Positions 7,486 through 15,498 of a stretch of 64,000 nt of DNA are shown in pieces (positions within the stretch are counted from its first letter, which is position 1; each line of letters begins with the position of its first letter). The DNA lies in assembly GCF_000931935.2 (NCBI RefSeq), contig NZ_AZAC01000014.1:62001-126000 (forward strand), in the 5' to 3' direction. The notes under the pieces were generated by a model that worked only from the letters and a program-made list of their open reading frames with translations, had not been told where the DNA came from and did not search any database. This DNA comes from Dethiosulfatarculus sandiegensis. GTDB taxonomy: Bacteria > Desulfobacterota > Desulfarculia > Desulfarculales > Desulfarculaceae. The position numbers and the translations under genes were made by a program.

Positions 7486-8004
7486 TTACCAGGCCGGGTT
7501 TTTTGAGCCGGTAAGCCCCGAGATATCGGTTATCAAAATGCGGCTTACAAAGTGGTCTGTCCATTTGTAGCCCAGTTTGACCTGGCTCGGCGGTAGAAAG
7601 GGGAGCCCCTGATCAGGGGTGACCGGTCTTTTGTTCTCCTTGAGAACCAGCATGGCGTCGCTTTGACTTAAGTATTCCAGGGGAAGCGGCATGCCGCCCG
7701 TATTGCCGTCCGGTGCAAAGAAAATAATTGAATCAGCCTCTTTTTGGGGACCGGCCATGGTGACAAGCCGCCAGACCGAAATTCCCTCCAGGGCGCTTGA
7801 TTGCTTTTCAGTGTCGGTTTTTTCGCGGGTGAGTGTGGGCAGGTTAGCCAGATCGCTCAGGGTGAGTTTCAAAGGGGTTTTGACCATGCCGTTTATGCGG
7901 AGGACCACACGGGCGGAGTCTTCCGCACTGGCCGGCGGAATGCACAGGAAAATCAAAAGGGCCGTCAAGGCGGTTTTCCATGGAATGTGCCCCGGACAAG
8001 GCAT
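7486..8004 (-). CDS. secreted molybdopterin-oxidoreductase-fold protein lacking the metal-binding Cys
   Basis: A 172-aa protein with a signal peptide (about residues 1-27, ending PPASA). The mature part has the short oxidored_molyb (sulfite oxidase) layout: ARVVLRINGMVKTPLKLTLSDLANLP, GISVWRLVTMAG, MPLPLEYLSQSDAMLVLKENKRPV and VKLGYKWTDHFVSRILI. Both cysteines (C3, C21) fall in the signal peptide, so the Mo-ligating cysteine is missing and redox catalysis by the usual mechanism is unlikely. A second protein of this fold at 29.5 kb keeps its cysteine. It may be a structural or binding derivative; the partner is unknown. Confidence 0.7.
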   Translation of the reverse strand: MPCPGHIPWKTALTALLIFLCIPPASAEDSARVVLRINGMVKTPLKLTLSDLANLPTLTREKTDTEKQSSALEGISVWRLVTMAGPQKEADSIIFFAPDGNTGGMPLPLEYLSQSDAMLVLKENKRPVTPDQGLPFLPPSQVKLGYKWTDHFVSRILITDISGLTGSKNPAW

Positions 8005-8160
8005 GGCTGCTTAGATTCCCTTCGCTTTCAAAAGTAAATCCTTTTAGACCTTCTGTGTTTTTTTTGAGGATGCACCCAGCATAGCAGTATGTGTATTTTT
8101 TCTCAAGCCCGGGGATGGAAGAATGGAAACACACTCTTAAGCGCCGGGGCCTTTGTGTTC

Positions 8161-8225
8161 TTAAAAAAAGCGGACTGAAAAAGCCATGCTCATAAAGCCC
8201 ATTTGAGCGGCCTTATGAGCATGGC
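8161..8225 (-). terminator. intrinsic terminator ending the ygeW operon
   Basis: On the minus strand GCCATGCTCATAA (8213-8225) pairs with TTATGAGCATGGC (8183-8195), and a T-rich tract follows at once. It lies just past the ygeW stop. Confidence 0.8.
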
Positions 8226-8246
8226 CAGGTGAATCCAATTAAAAAT

Positions 8247-9443
8247 TTAGAAAACCCTGGGTCTATCCCTTTCCAGCATCTGCATGAGCTTTTCCGCCGG
8301 ATTGGGGAACTTGGCCAAAAGAATCATGGCGGCGACCACATAGGGTTTATAGCTGGCTTCTTTGTAGAGCGGGTCCCGATAGCGGTCAAAGACCGAAGCC
8401 TGGACCTCGCCCTGTTCGCAACTGACCCCTGTGATGTCCGCGGGCAGGCAGTGCATGTAAAGGGCCCTGCCGTCTTTGCTGGACTGCATAAGCTCTTCCG
8501 TGCATTCCCAGTCCTTGAACTCCGCGTTTTGAGTCAGAAGCTCCTTTTCAAGGGCCTTAATGCCATCCATATCGCCCTGGCCGTAAAGGTCTGTGCGTTT
8601 TTCCATGGCCGCAAAAGGAGCCCAGCTTTTGGGATAGACTACATCCGCGTCCTGGAAGGCTTCTGCCATATTGTTGGTCTTGCTAAATGATCCGCCTGAA
8701 TCGGCGGCGTTCTTTTGGGCCACTTCCTCCACTTCGGGCATGATTTCATAACCCTTGGGATGAGCCAGAACCACCTCCATGCCAAAGCGGGTCATGAGCC
8801 CCACAATACCCTGGGGCACGGAGAGGGGCTTGCCATAGGAAGGCGAATAGGCCCAGCTCATGGCGATCTTTTTGCCTTTGAGCCTTTCCACTCCACCGAA
8901 ATGGTTGATTATGTGCATGGCGTCGGACATGGACTGGGTGGGGTGATCAATATCGCATTGCAGGTTGACCAGGGTGGGGCGCTGTTCCAGGATGCCCGCG
9001 TCATAGCCTTCCTGGACGCTCTGGGCCACCTGACGCATGTAAGTGTTGCCTTTGCCGATATACATATCATCTCTGATGCCTATGACATCGGCCATAAAGG
9101 AGACCATGTTGGCGGTCTCGCGCACGGTCTCGCCGTGGGCTATCTGGGATTTGCCCTCGTCCAGGTCCTGGATTGTGAGCCCCAGCAGGTTTGAGGCGCT
9201 GGCAAAGCTGAATCTGGTGCGGGTGGAGTTGTCTCTGAAAAGGCTTATGGCCAGCCCCGAGTCAAAGGCCCGGCTGGAGATGTTCGCCTTGCGCAGGCCC
9301 TTCAGGATTTCCGCCACGGCAAAGGTTGCCTCAATCTCATCCCGGGATTTGTCCCAGGTCAGGAGAAAGTCGTTTAAATACATGGCCTCTGTTTTTAAAA
9401 GGGCCAGTTTTTTTATGGCTTCTCGGATGCCTATTTTGTCCAT
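8247..9443 (-). CDS. ygeW: knotted carbamoyltransferase YgeW
   Basis: A 398-aa member of the YgeW branch of the aspartate/ornithine carbamoyltransferase superfamily. Seen: the carbamoyl-phosphate loop STRTR (73-77) in FRDNSTRTRFSF, HPTQS (167-171) and the knot-side HCLP motif (331-334). The family transfers a carbamoyl group between carbamoyl phosphate and an amine whose identity is not established for YgeW. With carbamate kinase in the same operon the catabolic direction (carbamoyl-X + Pi to X + carbamoyl-P) is likely. Start ATG 9443 has GGGAG 8 nt upstream. It is the last gene of the operon, separated from the upstream PLP-enzyme gene by a composite hairpin repeat. Confidence 0.93.
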   Translation of the reverse strand: MDKIGIREAIKKLALLKTEAMYLNDFLLTWDKSRDEIEATFAVAEILKGLRKANISSRAFDSGLAISLFRDNSTRTRFSFASASNLLGLTIQDLDEGKSQIAHGETVRETANMVSFMADVIGIRDDMYIGKGNTYMRQVAQSVQEGYDAGILEQRPTLVNLQCDIDHPTQSMSDAMHIINHFGGVERLKGKKIAMSWAYSPSYGKPLSVPQGIVGLMTRFGMEVVLAHPKGYEIMPEVEEVAQKNAADSGGSFSKTNNMAEAFQDADVVYPKSWAPFAAMEKRTDLYGQGDMDGIKALEKELLTQNAEFKDWECTEELMQSSKDGRALYMHCLPADITGVSCEQGEVQASVFDRYRDPLYKEASYKPYVVAAMILLAKFPNPAEKLMQMLERDRPRVF

Positions 9444-9497
9444 TTAATGCACTCCCGTTGCCCTAGAAATCTGCTGCTTTTATTTGAAATCCCTCCT

Positions 9498-9728
9498 GAA
9501 AAATCCATGGAGGGATTTTCCCGGTCTACACCTGCGGGCCAAGGATACACCCCTAAAAATCTGCGATTTTTTGGGGACCCCGGTGAACCACCCCTAAAAA
9601 TCTGCGATTTTTGGGGACCCCGGTGACGGCCCGCCAAGATCTATCCTTGAGATCTTGGGGATTTGCATAAAATTTAGTTTTTGCAAATCCGCTTAGGTAA
9701 ATCCATGGAAGGAGTTTCCCGGTCTACA
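9498..9728. repeat. composite intergenic repeat, copy A
   Basis: A near-identical 30-bp direct repeat (28/30) flanks the element at 9501-9530 and 9699-9728; the second copy contains the stop codon of the PLP-enzyme gene. Inside, GCGGGCC (9534-9540) pairs with GGCCCGC (9628-9634) and encloses a tandem duplication of a ~38-bp unit (9548-9586 and 9589-9626) that itself folds through CCCC/GGGG and AAAATC/GATTTTT. Two perfect hairpins follow (9634-9642 with 9650-9658; 9659-9667 with 9682-9690). Its core matches copy B at 26095-26255. Confidence 0.75.
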
Positions 9729-11184
9729 ATAGCCCTACACGGTCGTTGAACTCGGTGATCAGGCGGTCGATCTCATCTGTTTTGTTGAAGGTTTCCTGCC
9801 AATAGTTGTCGTGGTCGTACCATTGGGCATTAAGCTCGGCCAAGTCCCTGCCCTGTTGCTCCACCCAGGTGAAGTATTTGAGGTTGTGGATGGCCTTTTT
9901 GTCATAATAGGTCAGCTCTTTGGTGTAATCAAAGGTGATGGAGTTGATCAGCTCCAGATCCCTTTGGGCGTCTTCGTTTTTGTAGACGCCTCTTTCCTCG
10001 GTTAGCTCCCTTAGTCTGGAGTCGTAAAGCTCCAGGGAGTCGGTGGCAATGGTGACCACGTAGTCGTTTTCCGTGAGTTCGTTGTATTTGGCAAACTTGA
10101 TGGCGGCAACCAGGTTGCCCACGCCTGAGATCCCGAAAAGATCCAGGTTGTTCACCAGATTTTCGTCCACACCTTCTTTTATGAGCGCCTCTCGGCCCGC
10201 AGGTTCGTTAAAGAGCCTCAACATGCGCAAGGGAGCTTCGTCGTCGACTCCGATAATGAAATCGGTTTCCTTGCAGTCATGGACCCAGGGGATGTGCTTG
10301 TCGCCGATCCCCTCGATCCTGTGGTCGCCGAACCCGTTAAGCAAGAGGGTGGGGCACTGCACCGCCTCGCCCACGGCCACCTTTATGCCCGGGTATTTTT
10401 TGCGCAGGTAATAACCCGCTCCCAGGGTTCCGGCGGAGCCGGACGAGGCCACATAACCGGCGAAACGCTTGCCGTCGGTGAGGAGGTCTGTCATCAGTTC
10501 TTCAATGGCGCTGCCTGTGACTGTGTAGTGCCACAAGGGGTTGCCCAGCTCGTCGAACTGGTTGAAGATCTGAAGATCCTGGCCCGAGTTCCTGAGCTCC
10601 CAGCATTTGTCGAAGATTTCCTTGACATTGGATTCGCAGCCCGGAGTGGCTATCACCTCTCCGGCTATGCTTTTAAGCCAGTCGAAACGTTCCTGGCTCA
10701 TGCCCTCGGGCAAGATGGCTATGGCCTGGCAGGCCAAAAGGGCCGAGATATAAGCGCCGCCCCGGCAGTAGTTGCCTGTGGAAGGCCAGACAGCCTTGGT
10801 CTTTTGGGGATCGAACTGACCCGTGACCAGCCTGGGAGCCAGGCAGCCATAGGTGGCGCCCACCTTGTGAGCGCCTGTGGGAAACCAGCGCCCGGCCAGG
10901 AAAACAATGTTGGCCCGGCAACCGGTGATTTCAGGGCCGAGCACAAAATGGTTCACCCCATTGTAAAGCCCGCCTTTGGGCCGCGGCTCGTTTTTCCAGG
11001 TGATGCGAAACAGGTTCGCCGGGTCCACATCCCACAAGCCGGTGTGGCTAAGGCGTTCTTTTATCTTTTCCGGCACCTTGGCCGGGTCTTTCATCATGGC
11101 AAAGGTGGGTAGGGCGATGCCCTTTTCCCGGCAATATTGGACGGTTTTGTCCAACACCTTTTCATTGACCTTGAGATCGATCAC
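9724..11184 (-). CDS. PLP-dependent fold-type II enzyme (tryptophan synthase beta-like family), role unassigned
   Basis: A 486-aa cytoplasmic enzyme. The PLP lysine is probably K107 in GAHKVGATYG; STGNYC (135-140) matches the substrate-carboxylate SxGN loop of fold-type II enzymes, and SSGSAGTLGAG (247-257) is the phosphate-binding glycine loop. The protein is longer than the roughly 400-aa diaminopropionate ammonia-lyase YgeX that holds this position in the E. coli cluster, and has an extra C-terminal region rich in Tyr, Trp and Asp. Family members eliminate or replace groups at C-beta of amino acids; an ammonia-lyase or lyase step on the amine released by YgeW/YgeY is the inferred role. The start is GTG 11184 with GAGAGGG just upstream, 14 nt after the preceding gene. 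Confidence 0.75.
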   Translation of the reverse strand: MIDLKVNEKVLDKTVQYCREKGIALPTFAMMKDPAKVPEKIKERLSHTGLWDVDPANLFRITWKNEPRPKGGLYNGVNHFVLGPEITGCRANIVFLAGRWFPTGAHKVGATYGCLAPRLVTGQFDPQKTKAVWPSTGNYCRGGAYISALLACQAIAILPEGMSQERFDWLKSIAGEVIATPGCESNVKEIFDKCWELRNSGQDLQIFNQFDELGNPLWHYTVTGSAIEELMTDLLTDGKRFAGYVASSGSAGTLGAGYYLRKKYPGIKVAVGEAVQCPTLLLNGFGDHRIEGIGDKHIPWVHDCKETDFIIGVDDEAPLRMLRLFNEPAGREALIKEGVDENLVNNLDLFGISGVGNLVAAIKFAKYNELTENDYVVTIATDSLELYDSRLRELTEERGVYKNEDAQRDLELINSITFDYTKELTYYDKKAIHNLKYFTWVEQQGRDLAELNAQWYDHDNYWQETFNKTDEIDRLITEFNDRVGLL

Positions 11185-11198
11185 TTTTTCCCTCTCTT

Positions 11199-12371
11199 TT
11201 ATATTTCGTCTAAAGTTTTGATTGTCTTTTCCGGGACATCCACATAGCCGCCCGCGGTCTGGATGTCTTTAAGGCCACTACCCGTGGCCAGTACCACAAT
11301 GGCGTCCTTTGGGTTAAGGTCTTTTTGTATTTTTAAAAGGCCTGCAAAAGCGGCTGCACCTGCCGGTTCGGTGAAAAGTCCGGTTGAACTGGAGAGCCTT
11401 TTTTGGGCCTCTTTGATTTCCTGGTCAGTTACATTCACTGGGTTGCCCTGATATTTTTTAAGCTGGGTCAGGGCGTAATAGCCGTTCCTGGGAATATCAA
11501 CGCTAATGGAGTCTGCTATGGTGCTGCTTGGTTTCAGGTCAAAATCACCGTTTTCAAAGGCGCGGTTAATGGCGTTTGAGTTTTCGGCCTGCACGCAGTG
11601 GATGACAGGCATTTCAGAGATGAGCCCCAGTTGCAAAAGGTCCTTGAACCCCTTGTACACGCCTCCTAGGATGCAGCCGTCGCCGGTGGGGACGAGGACA
11701 TGTTGCGGAGCTTTTTTCAACTGCTGGAAGAGCTCCAGGGAAACGGTTTTTTTGCCTTCCAGGGTCATTGGGTTGTAGGCGGTGCTTCTGCTCATGCCTC
11801 CGAATTTGGCCGAGTATTCCAGGGAAAGGTCATAGGCCTGGTCATAGGTGCCTTTCACCCGATACACCGTGGCCCCGTATTGCAGGGCCTGGACCAGCTT
11901 GGCCTTGGGCGCGGTATGGGGCAGAAAAAGCACTATTTCTTGACCAGCCGCCGCTCCTACTCCGGCCATGGATGAGCCCGCATTGCCTGTGGAGGCCAGG
12001 CAGAGTTTGTTAATCTTGTGCATCCTGGCAAAGGCCGAGACCAGATAAGAGGCCCTGTCCTTAAAGGAGCTGGTCGGGTTCCTGCCGTCGTCCTTAAAGA
12101 AAAGATTTTGGAAACCCAGCTCTTTGCGCAGATTGGGGGCCTGCCACAGAGGAGTATCTCCCACCGGAAGAAGTGGGAAAAATTCTTGGGGTACAGGCAA
12201 AAGGGAGTGCACCTCAAAATCAGGCCGGGCCTTGCCTTTGAGCCTTACCTCCATAACCCCCAAAAGGGGTTTTTGGGGATCTTGCTTCAGAGAGCAGTCC
12301 GGGCAGACCATCAAATCGGGGCTGATGGGATGCTCTTTACCGCACTCGCTGCATATATAGCTGAATTCCAT
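11199..12371 (-). CDS. threonine synthase-like PLP enzyme with zinc ribbon
   Basis: A 390-aa protein. The N-terminus carries a zinc-ribbon CSEC...CPDC (C7, C10, C23, C26). The PLP lysine is K104 in NPTSSFKDR, STGNAG lies at 127-132 and TGDGCILGG is the phosphate loop. This is the threonine synthase (ThrC class II) architecture. Its place inside a carbamoyltransferase, carbamate-kinase and TRAP operon, next to another PLP enzyme, argues for a catabolic beta- or gamma-elimination or threonine-dehydratase-like role rather than threonine biosynthesis; that is inference. ATG 12371 has AGGA upstream. A GC-rich stem-loop at 12395-12421 separates it from dctP. Confidence 0.82.
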   Translation of the reverse strand: MEFSYICSECGKEHPISPDLMVCPDCSLKQDPQKPLLGVMEVRLKGKARPDFEVHSLLPVPQEFFPLLPVGDTPLWQAPNLRKELGFQNLFFKDDGRNPTSSFKDRASYLVSAFARMHKINKLCLASTGNAGSSMAGVGAAAGQEIVLFLPHTAPKAKLVQALQYGATVYRVKGTYDQAYDLSLEYSAKFGGMSRSTAYNPMTLEGKKTVSLELFQQLKKAPQHVLVPTGDGCILGGVYKGFKDLLQLGLISEMPVIHCVQAENSNAINRAFENGDFDLKPSSTIADSISVDIPRNGYYALTQLKKYQGNPVNVTDQEIKEAQKRLSSSTGLFTEPAGAAAFAGLLKIQKDLNPKDAIVVLATGSGLKDIQTAGGYVDVPEKTIKTLDEI

Positions 12372-12394
12372 GAAAAAATCCTGTCATGAATCTT

Positions 12395-12421
12395 GCCGCC
12401 CACCCCGGTGGGGCAGGCGGC
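12395..12421 (-). other. intercistronic GC-rich stem-loop
   Basis: GCCGCC (12395-12400) pairs with GGCGGC (12416-12421) and an inner CCCC/GGGG. No T run follows directly, so mRNA stabilisation or partial attenuation between dctP and the PLP genes is more likely than full termination. Confidence 0.5.
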
Positions 12422-12429
12422 GTTCAGGT

Positions 12430-13464
12430 TTAGTCGGCTTGTTCCACTGCCTTCATAAAGGCCTCGAGCATTTCCTTGCCCTCGGGCCCGAATTTTTTGA
12501 TGATGAGTTCCTTGACCACGGGCAGGGATTTCTGCTTGAAAGCCTCGCGTTCTTTGGGGCTCAAGGCATTAACCTTCATGGCCTTGGAAAGGGCGGGCAG
12601 GCCGCGGTCCGAAGCCTCGATGATGCGGCCGATGCCCCTGCCGGCCACAATGGCGGACTTGGCGGCATTTTGCACCACGGCCTTTTCGGTATCGGAAAGG
12701 CTGTCCCAGAATTTGGTGTTGATCACCCAGACATAGGGGGCGAAAAGATGGCCGGTCAGGGTGAGGTATTTCTGCACCTCCTGGAACTTGGCCAGGGCGA
12801 TGATGGGAATGGGGTTCATCTGGCCGTCGGCCACACCGGTCTGCAGGGCGGTGTAGACCTCAGACCAGGCGATCGCCGCGGGCTGGCCGCCAAGGGAGCT
12901 GATTATGGTCTTGTGGGTGTCCAAGCCCATGGTGCGGATCTTGAGTCCGTCCATGTCCGCAGGTTTGGTAATGGGATGCTTGGAGTTGGTGATATGGAAG
13001 AATCCGCCGGAGTCGCCAAAACCCAGCACATGCATGCCGGTTTTCTTTTCAATGTCAGCAGCCAGTTTCTTGCCAAAGGGGCCGTCAAAAACGCTGTAGG
13101 TTTTGCTGATATCGGTGAAGACAAAGGGAATGTCCAGAACACCGATCATGGGATAGGCAGAGGCAAAGCCGCCCACCGAGTGAATGCCGGACTGGATAAC
13201 GCCCGCCTTGACCTGCTGCAAGACGTCTTTATCCTTGCCCAACTGACCGCTGGGGAAGATTTGCACCTTTACCGAACCATTGGTTCCGGCTTCCACCAGG
13301 CTCTTGAAAACCGTGGCCATGGCGCCGGTGGGGTTGTCAAAGGGATCGTTTTTGTTTAGATGATGAAGTTTGATGGTTTTTTCAGCCATTGCGAAACCAG
13401 CCACACCTGTAATCAAAAAGGCTGTGGCCGCCAGAATTGCAAATCCTTTCAGGATTCTCTTCAT
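12430..13464 (-). CDS. dctP: TRAP transporter solute-binding protein, DctP family
   Basis: A 344-aa periplasmic binding protein. Signal peptide: KRILKG then a hydrophobic core, cleavage near VAGFAMA. Mature features: IKLHHLNKNDPFDNP start, IFPSGQLGKDKDVLQQVKAG, and the conserved arginine in GLKIRTMG that binds the substrate carboxylate in TRAP proteins. The true start is ATG 13464 because GGAGGGA lies just upstream; an in-frame ATG at 13476 overlaps that site. It feeds the DctQM permease encoded upstream. The substrate is probably a carboxylated amino or ureido compound, judged from the operon only. Confidence 0.92.
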   Translation of the reverse strand: MKRILKGFAILAATAFLITGVAGFAMAEKTIKLHHLNKNDPFDNPTGAMATVFKSLVEAGTNGSVKVQIFPSGQLGKDKDVLQQVKAGVIQSGIHSVGGFASAYPMIGVLDIPFVFTDISKTYSVFDGPFGKKLAADIEKKTGMHVLGFGDSGGFFHITNSKHPITKPADMDGLKIRTMGLDTHKTIISSLGGQPAAIAWSEVYTALQTGVADGQMNPIPIIALAKFQEVQKYLTLTGHLFAPYVWVINTKFWDSLSDTEKAVVQNAAKSAIVAGRGIGRIIEASDRGLPALSKAMKVNALSPKEREAFKQKSLPVVKELIIKKFGPEGKEMLEAFMKAVEQAD

Positions 13465-13481
13465 ACGTCCCTCCAAGTCCT

Positions 13482-13503
13482 GGGCGGGCTTTTTTGCCCG
13501 CCG
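13482..13503 (-). other. stem-loop before dctP
   Basis: GGGCGGGC/GCCCGCC with a T6 loop (A6 on the minus strand), 18 nt ahead of dctP. It probably protects the more abundant dctP message or uncouples its level from dctQM. Confidence 0.5.
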
Positions 13504-13613
13504 GGTTGTTTGGCAAGAAGATTCGATTTGATCTTCTGCGTATTAAAACCTGGTTAAAATCCCCTGGGGATTAATCTGTCTGTAAAATTTTGCCTAAACT
13601 AAAAAAACTGTTC

Positions 13614-14897
13614 TCAACTCCCCTGCAAAAGCCTGGGGATAAACAGGGTGAGGGTGTCCCAATAGGCCACTACGATCAAAATCCCCACTTCCACGATCAA
13701 AAACGGGACCAAAGCCACACTGATTTTCTCGATGCGCTCGCCTGTGACCGAGGAGAGCACAAACAGGCAGGCCCCCACAGGGGGAGTCATAAGCGATATG
13801 TTCAGAGCCAAAACGATCATGATGCCCGCATGCACCGGGTCCATGCCTATGGAGCTGGTGAGGGGCCCCAAAACCGGCGCCAGGATGATCAGGGCGGCGT
13901 TGATATCCATGAACATGCCGATGCCGAGCAAAAGAAGCAGGATCAGGCCGATGATCACATCCGGGTTGCTGGAGAGGTAAAGGAAAAAGGCCGCTATTTT
14001 CTGGGGGATCTGCATGAAGGTCATCCACCAGCTTAAGATCGAGGCCGCTGCTATGATCAAAAACACCACCCCGGTTATACGGGCGGTGCGAATTAGCATC
14101 TCCACAATGTCCGAGAATTTAAGCGCCTTATAGATAACCGTCGAGATAAACAGAGCGTAGAAAACCGCAATGGCTGCCGCTTCCGTGGGGGTGACTATCC
14201 CGAACAGAATGCCGCCCAAGATGATGCCGGGCATCAAGATAGCCAGGAAACTGGATTTAAAGGCCCAGAAAATCCGCAACAGGCTGAATCTTTCCTTGCT
14301 CTTGGGCAGATTGAGTCTTTTCCCCAAAGCGGCGATGACAGCCATGCACAAAAGGCAGATTAAAATGCCGGGTAAAATGCCGGCTGCAAAAAGTCCGGCA
14401 ATGGAGACGCCCATCAGGGAGCCGTAGATAACCATGAGGTTGGAGGGCGGAATGGTGGGGCCGATAATGGAGCCAGCCACTGTCACGGCGCAGGAAAAGG
14501 GCCTGGAGTAGCCTTCTTTTTCCATGGCCGGGACCAAGGTGTTGCCGAAAGCGGCGGTATCCGCCACTGCTGCGCCTGTCATGCCCGCGAAAAGCACCGA
14601 GGCTATCATATTTGAGTGGGCCAGCCCGCCCCTTAAATAACCCACCAGGGCGTCGGCAAAGGCTGCCAGGCGGTCGGTGATGCCGGATTTGTTCATGATC
14701 TCACCGGCCAGGATAAAAAAGGGCATGGCCATGAAGGTAAAGAGATCAAGCCCCTCGAAATAGCGTTTGGGGGCCATGAGCAAAAATTCGTTGCCGCCTA
14801 TCTGTATAAGGCCCGCAACTCCGGCCACGCCCAGGGTTACACCCACAGGCAGCCCTATGAGGATCAGGAAGAAGAACAGAACAACAACGGTTATCAT
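13614..14897 (-). CDS. dctM: TRAP transporter large permease, DctM family
   Basis: A 427-aa inner-membrane protein with about 12 hydrophobic segments. The N-terminus FFFLILIGLPVGVTLGVAG, the segment FILAGEIMNKSGITDRLAAFADALVG and the signature GSIIGPTIPPSNLMVIYG are typical of DctM. It carries out Na+-coupled uptake of solute delivered by the binding protein. It starts within dctQ (ATGA overlap, 14894-14897), so the two are translationally coupled. It ends 149 nt before dctP; that gap holds a stem-loop. Confidence 0.94.
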   Translation of the reverse strand: MITVVVLFFFLILIGLPVGVTLGVAGVAGLIQIGGNEFLLMAPKRYFEGLDLFTFMAMPFFILAGEIMNKSGITDRLAAFADALVGYLRGGLAHSNMIASVLFAGMTGAAVADTAAFGNTLVPAMEKEGYSRPFSCAVTVAGSIIGPTIPPSNLMVIYGSLMGVSIAGLFAAGILPGILICLLCMAVIAALGKRLNLPKSKERFSLLRIFWAFKSSFLAILMPGIILGGILFGIVTPTEAAAIAVFYALFISTVIYKALKFSDIVEMLIRTARITGVVFLIIAAASILSWWMTFMQIPQKIAAFFLYLSSNPDVIIGLILLLLLGIGMFMDINAALIILAPVLGPLTSSIGMDPVHAGIMIVLALNISLMTPPVGACLFVLSSVTGERIEKISVALVPFLIVEVGILIVVAYWDTLTLFIPRLLQGS

Positions 14898-15415
14898 TTG
14901 GCTGCTCCTTTATTGATGCCGCCGACCAGGGCCACATCAGGGTCTCTGAAAATGGCGGCAAAGATCTGAAAGGCAGTCAGGGCCGAGGAAATGGGGACCG
15001 AGGCAAAGGGAACCACCATGGTCATGCCGAATATGGTGGCAAATTGGGTGGCTCCGTTTTGGGCCATGGTGACGCCGAAATAGGTGAGGAACAGGAAAAA
15101 GGCCAGGCTGATCAGGTCCAGGAGCAAGGTCAGCGCCCTGGCCCCCTTTTCCGGCAGCCTTTGCCGCAAAAGGGCGAGCCCGATATGCTCCCGGTAGTGG
15201 GCCCCGCAGGAAACCGCCAGAAGTGCGGCCCAGATCATGATGTAGCGGCTCAACTCTTCAGTCCAGGTGTGCCCCAGTTCCAGGAAATAGCGCTCGGCCA
15301 CCTCGAACCAGATGACAACCACCATGGCGCCGACCAGCAGGGCGCAGATGCGCTCCACCACCCAGTTCACCCTGGAGGCCGCCTTCTCCAGCTTGCTAAG
15401 AAAGTTTTCCGGCAT
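14894..15415 (-). CDS. dctQ: TRAP transporter small permease, DctQ family
   Basis: A 173-aa inner-membrane protein with four hydrophobic segments. The core WFEVAERYFLELGHTWTEELSRYIMIWAALLAVSCGAHYREHIGL is the DctQ signature region. It forms the small subunit with DctM. GGAGG lies about 10 nt before ATG 15415. Transcribed after carbamate kinase (84-nt gap). Confidence 0.93.
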   Translation of the reverse strand: MPENFLSKLEKAASRVNWVVERICALLVGAMVVVIWFEVAERYFLELGHTWTEELSRYIMIWAALLAVSCGAHYREHIGLALLRQRLPEKGARALTLLLDLISLAFFLFLTYFGVTMAQNGATQFATIFGMTMVVPFASVPISSALTAFQIFAAIFRDPDVALVGGINKGAAK

Positions 15416-15498
15416 GATAGTCTTGCCTCCGCCTTTTTTTAGTAGAACAGTCCCTTGAAAAGGGGCCGGTCGGTGTTGTTTTTAATGGCCCTTTTTAT

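Noticed and set aside
9548..9626. Tandem ~38-bp repeats as a CRISPR array
   Set aside because: Only two units, separated by 2 nt with no spacer, and part of a larger hairpin structure; no cas genes nearby.
9724..11184. Calling this enzyme YgeX (diaminopropionate ammonia-lyase) from its position in the cluster
   Set aside because: It is about 90 residues longer than YgeX and its motif spacing looks tryptophan-synthase-beta-like; position alone is not enough.
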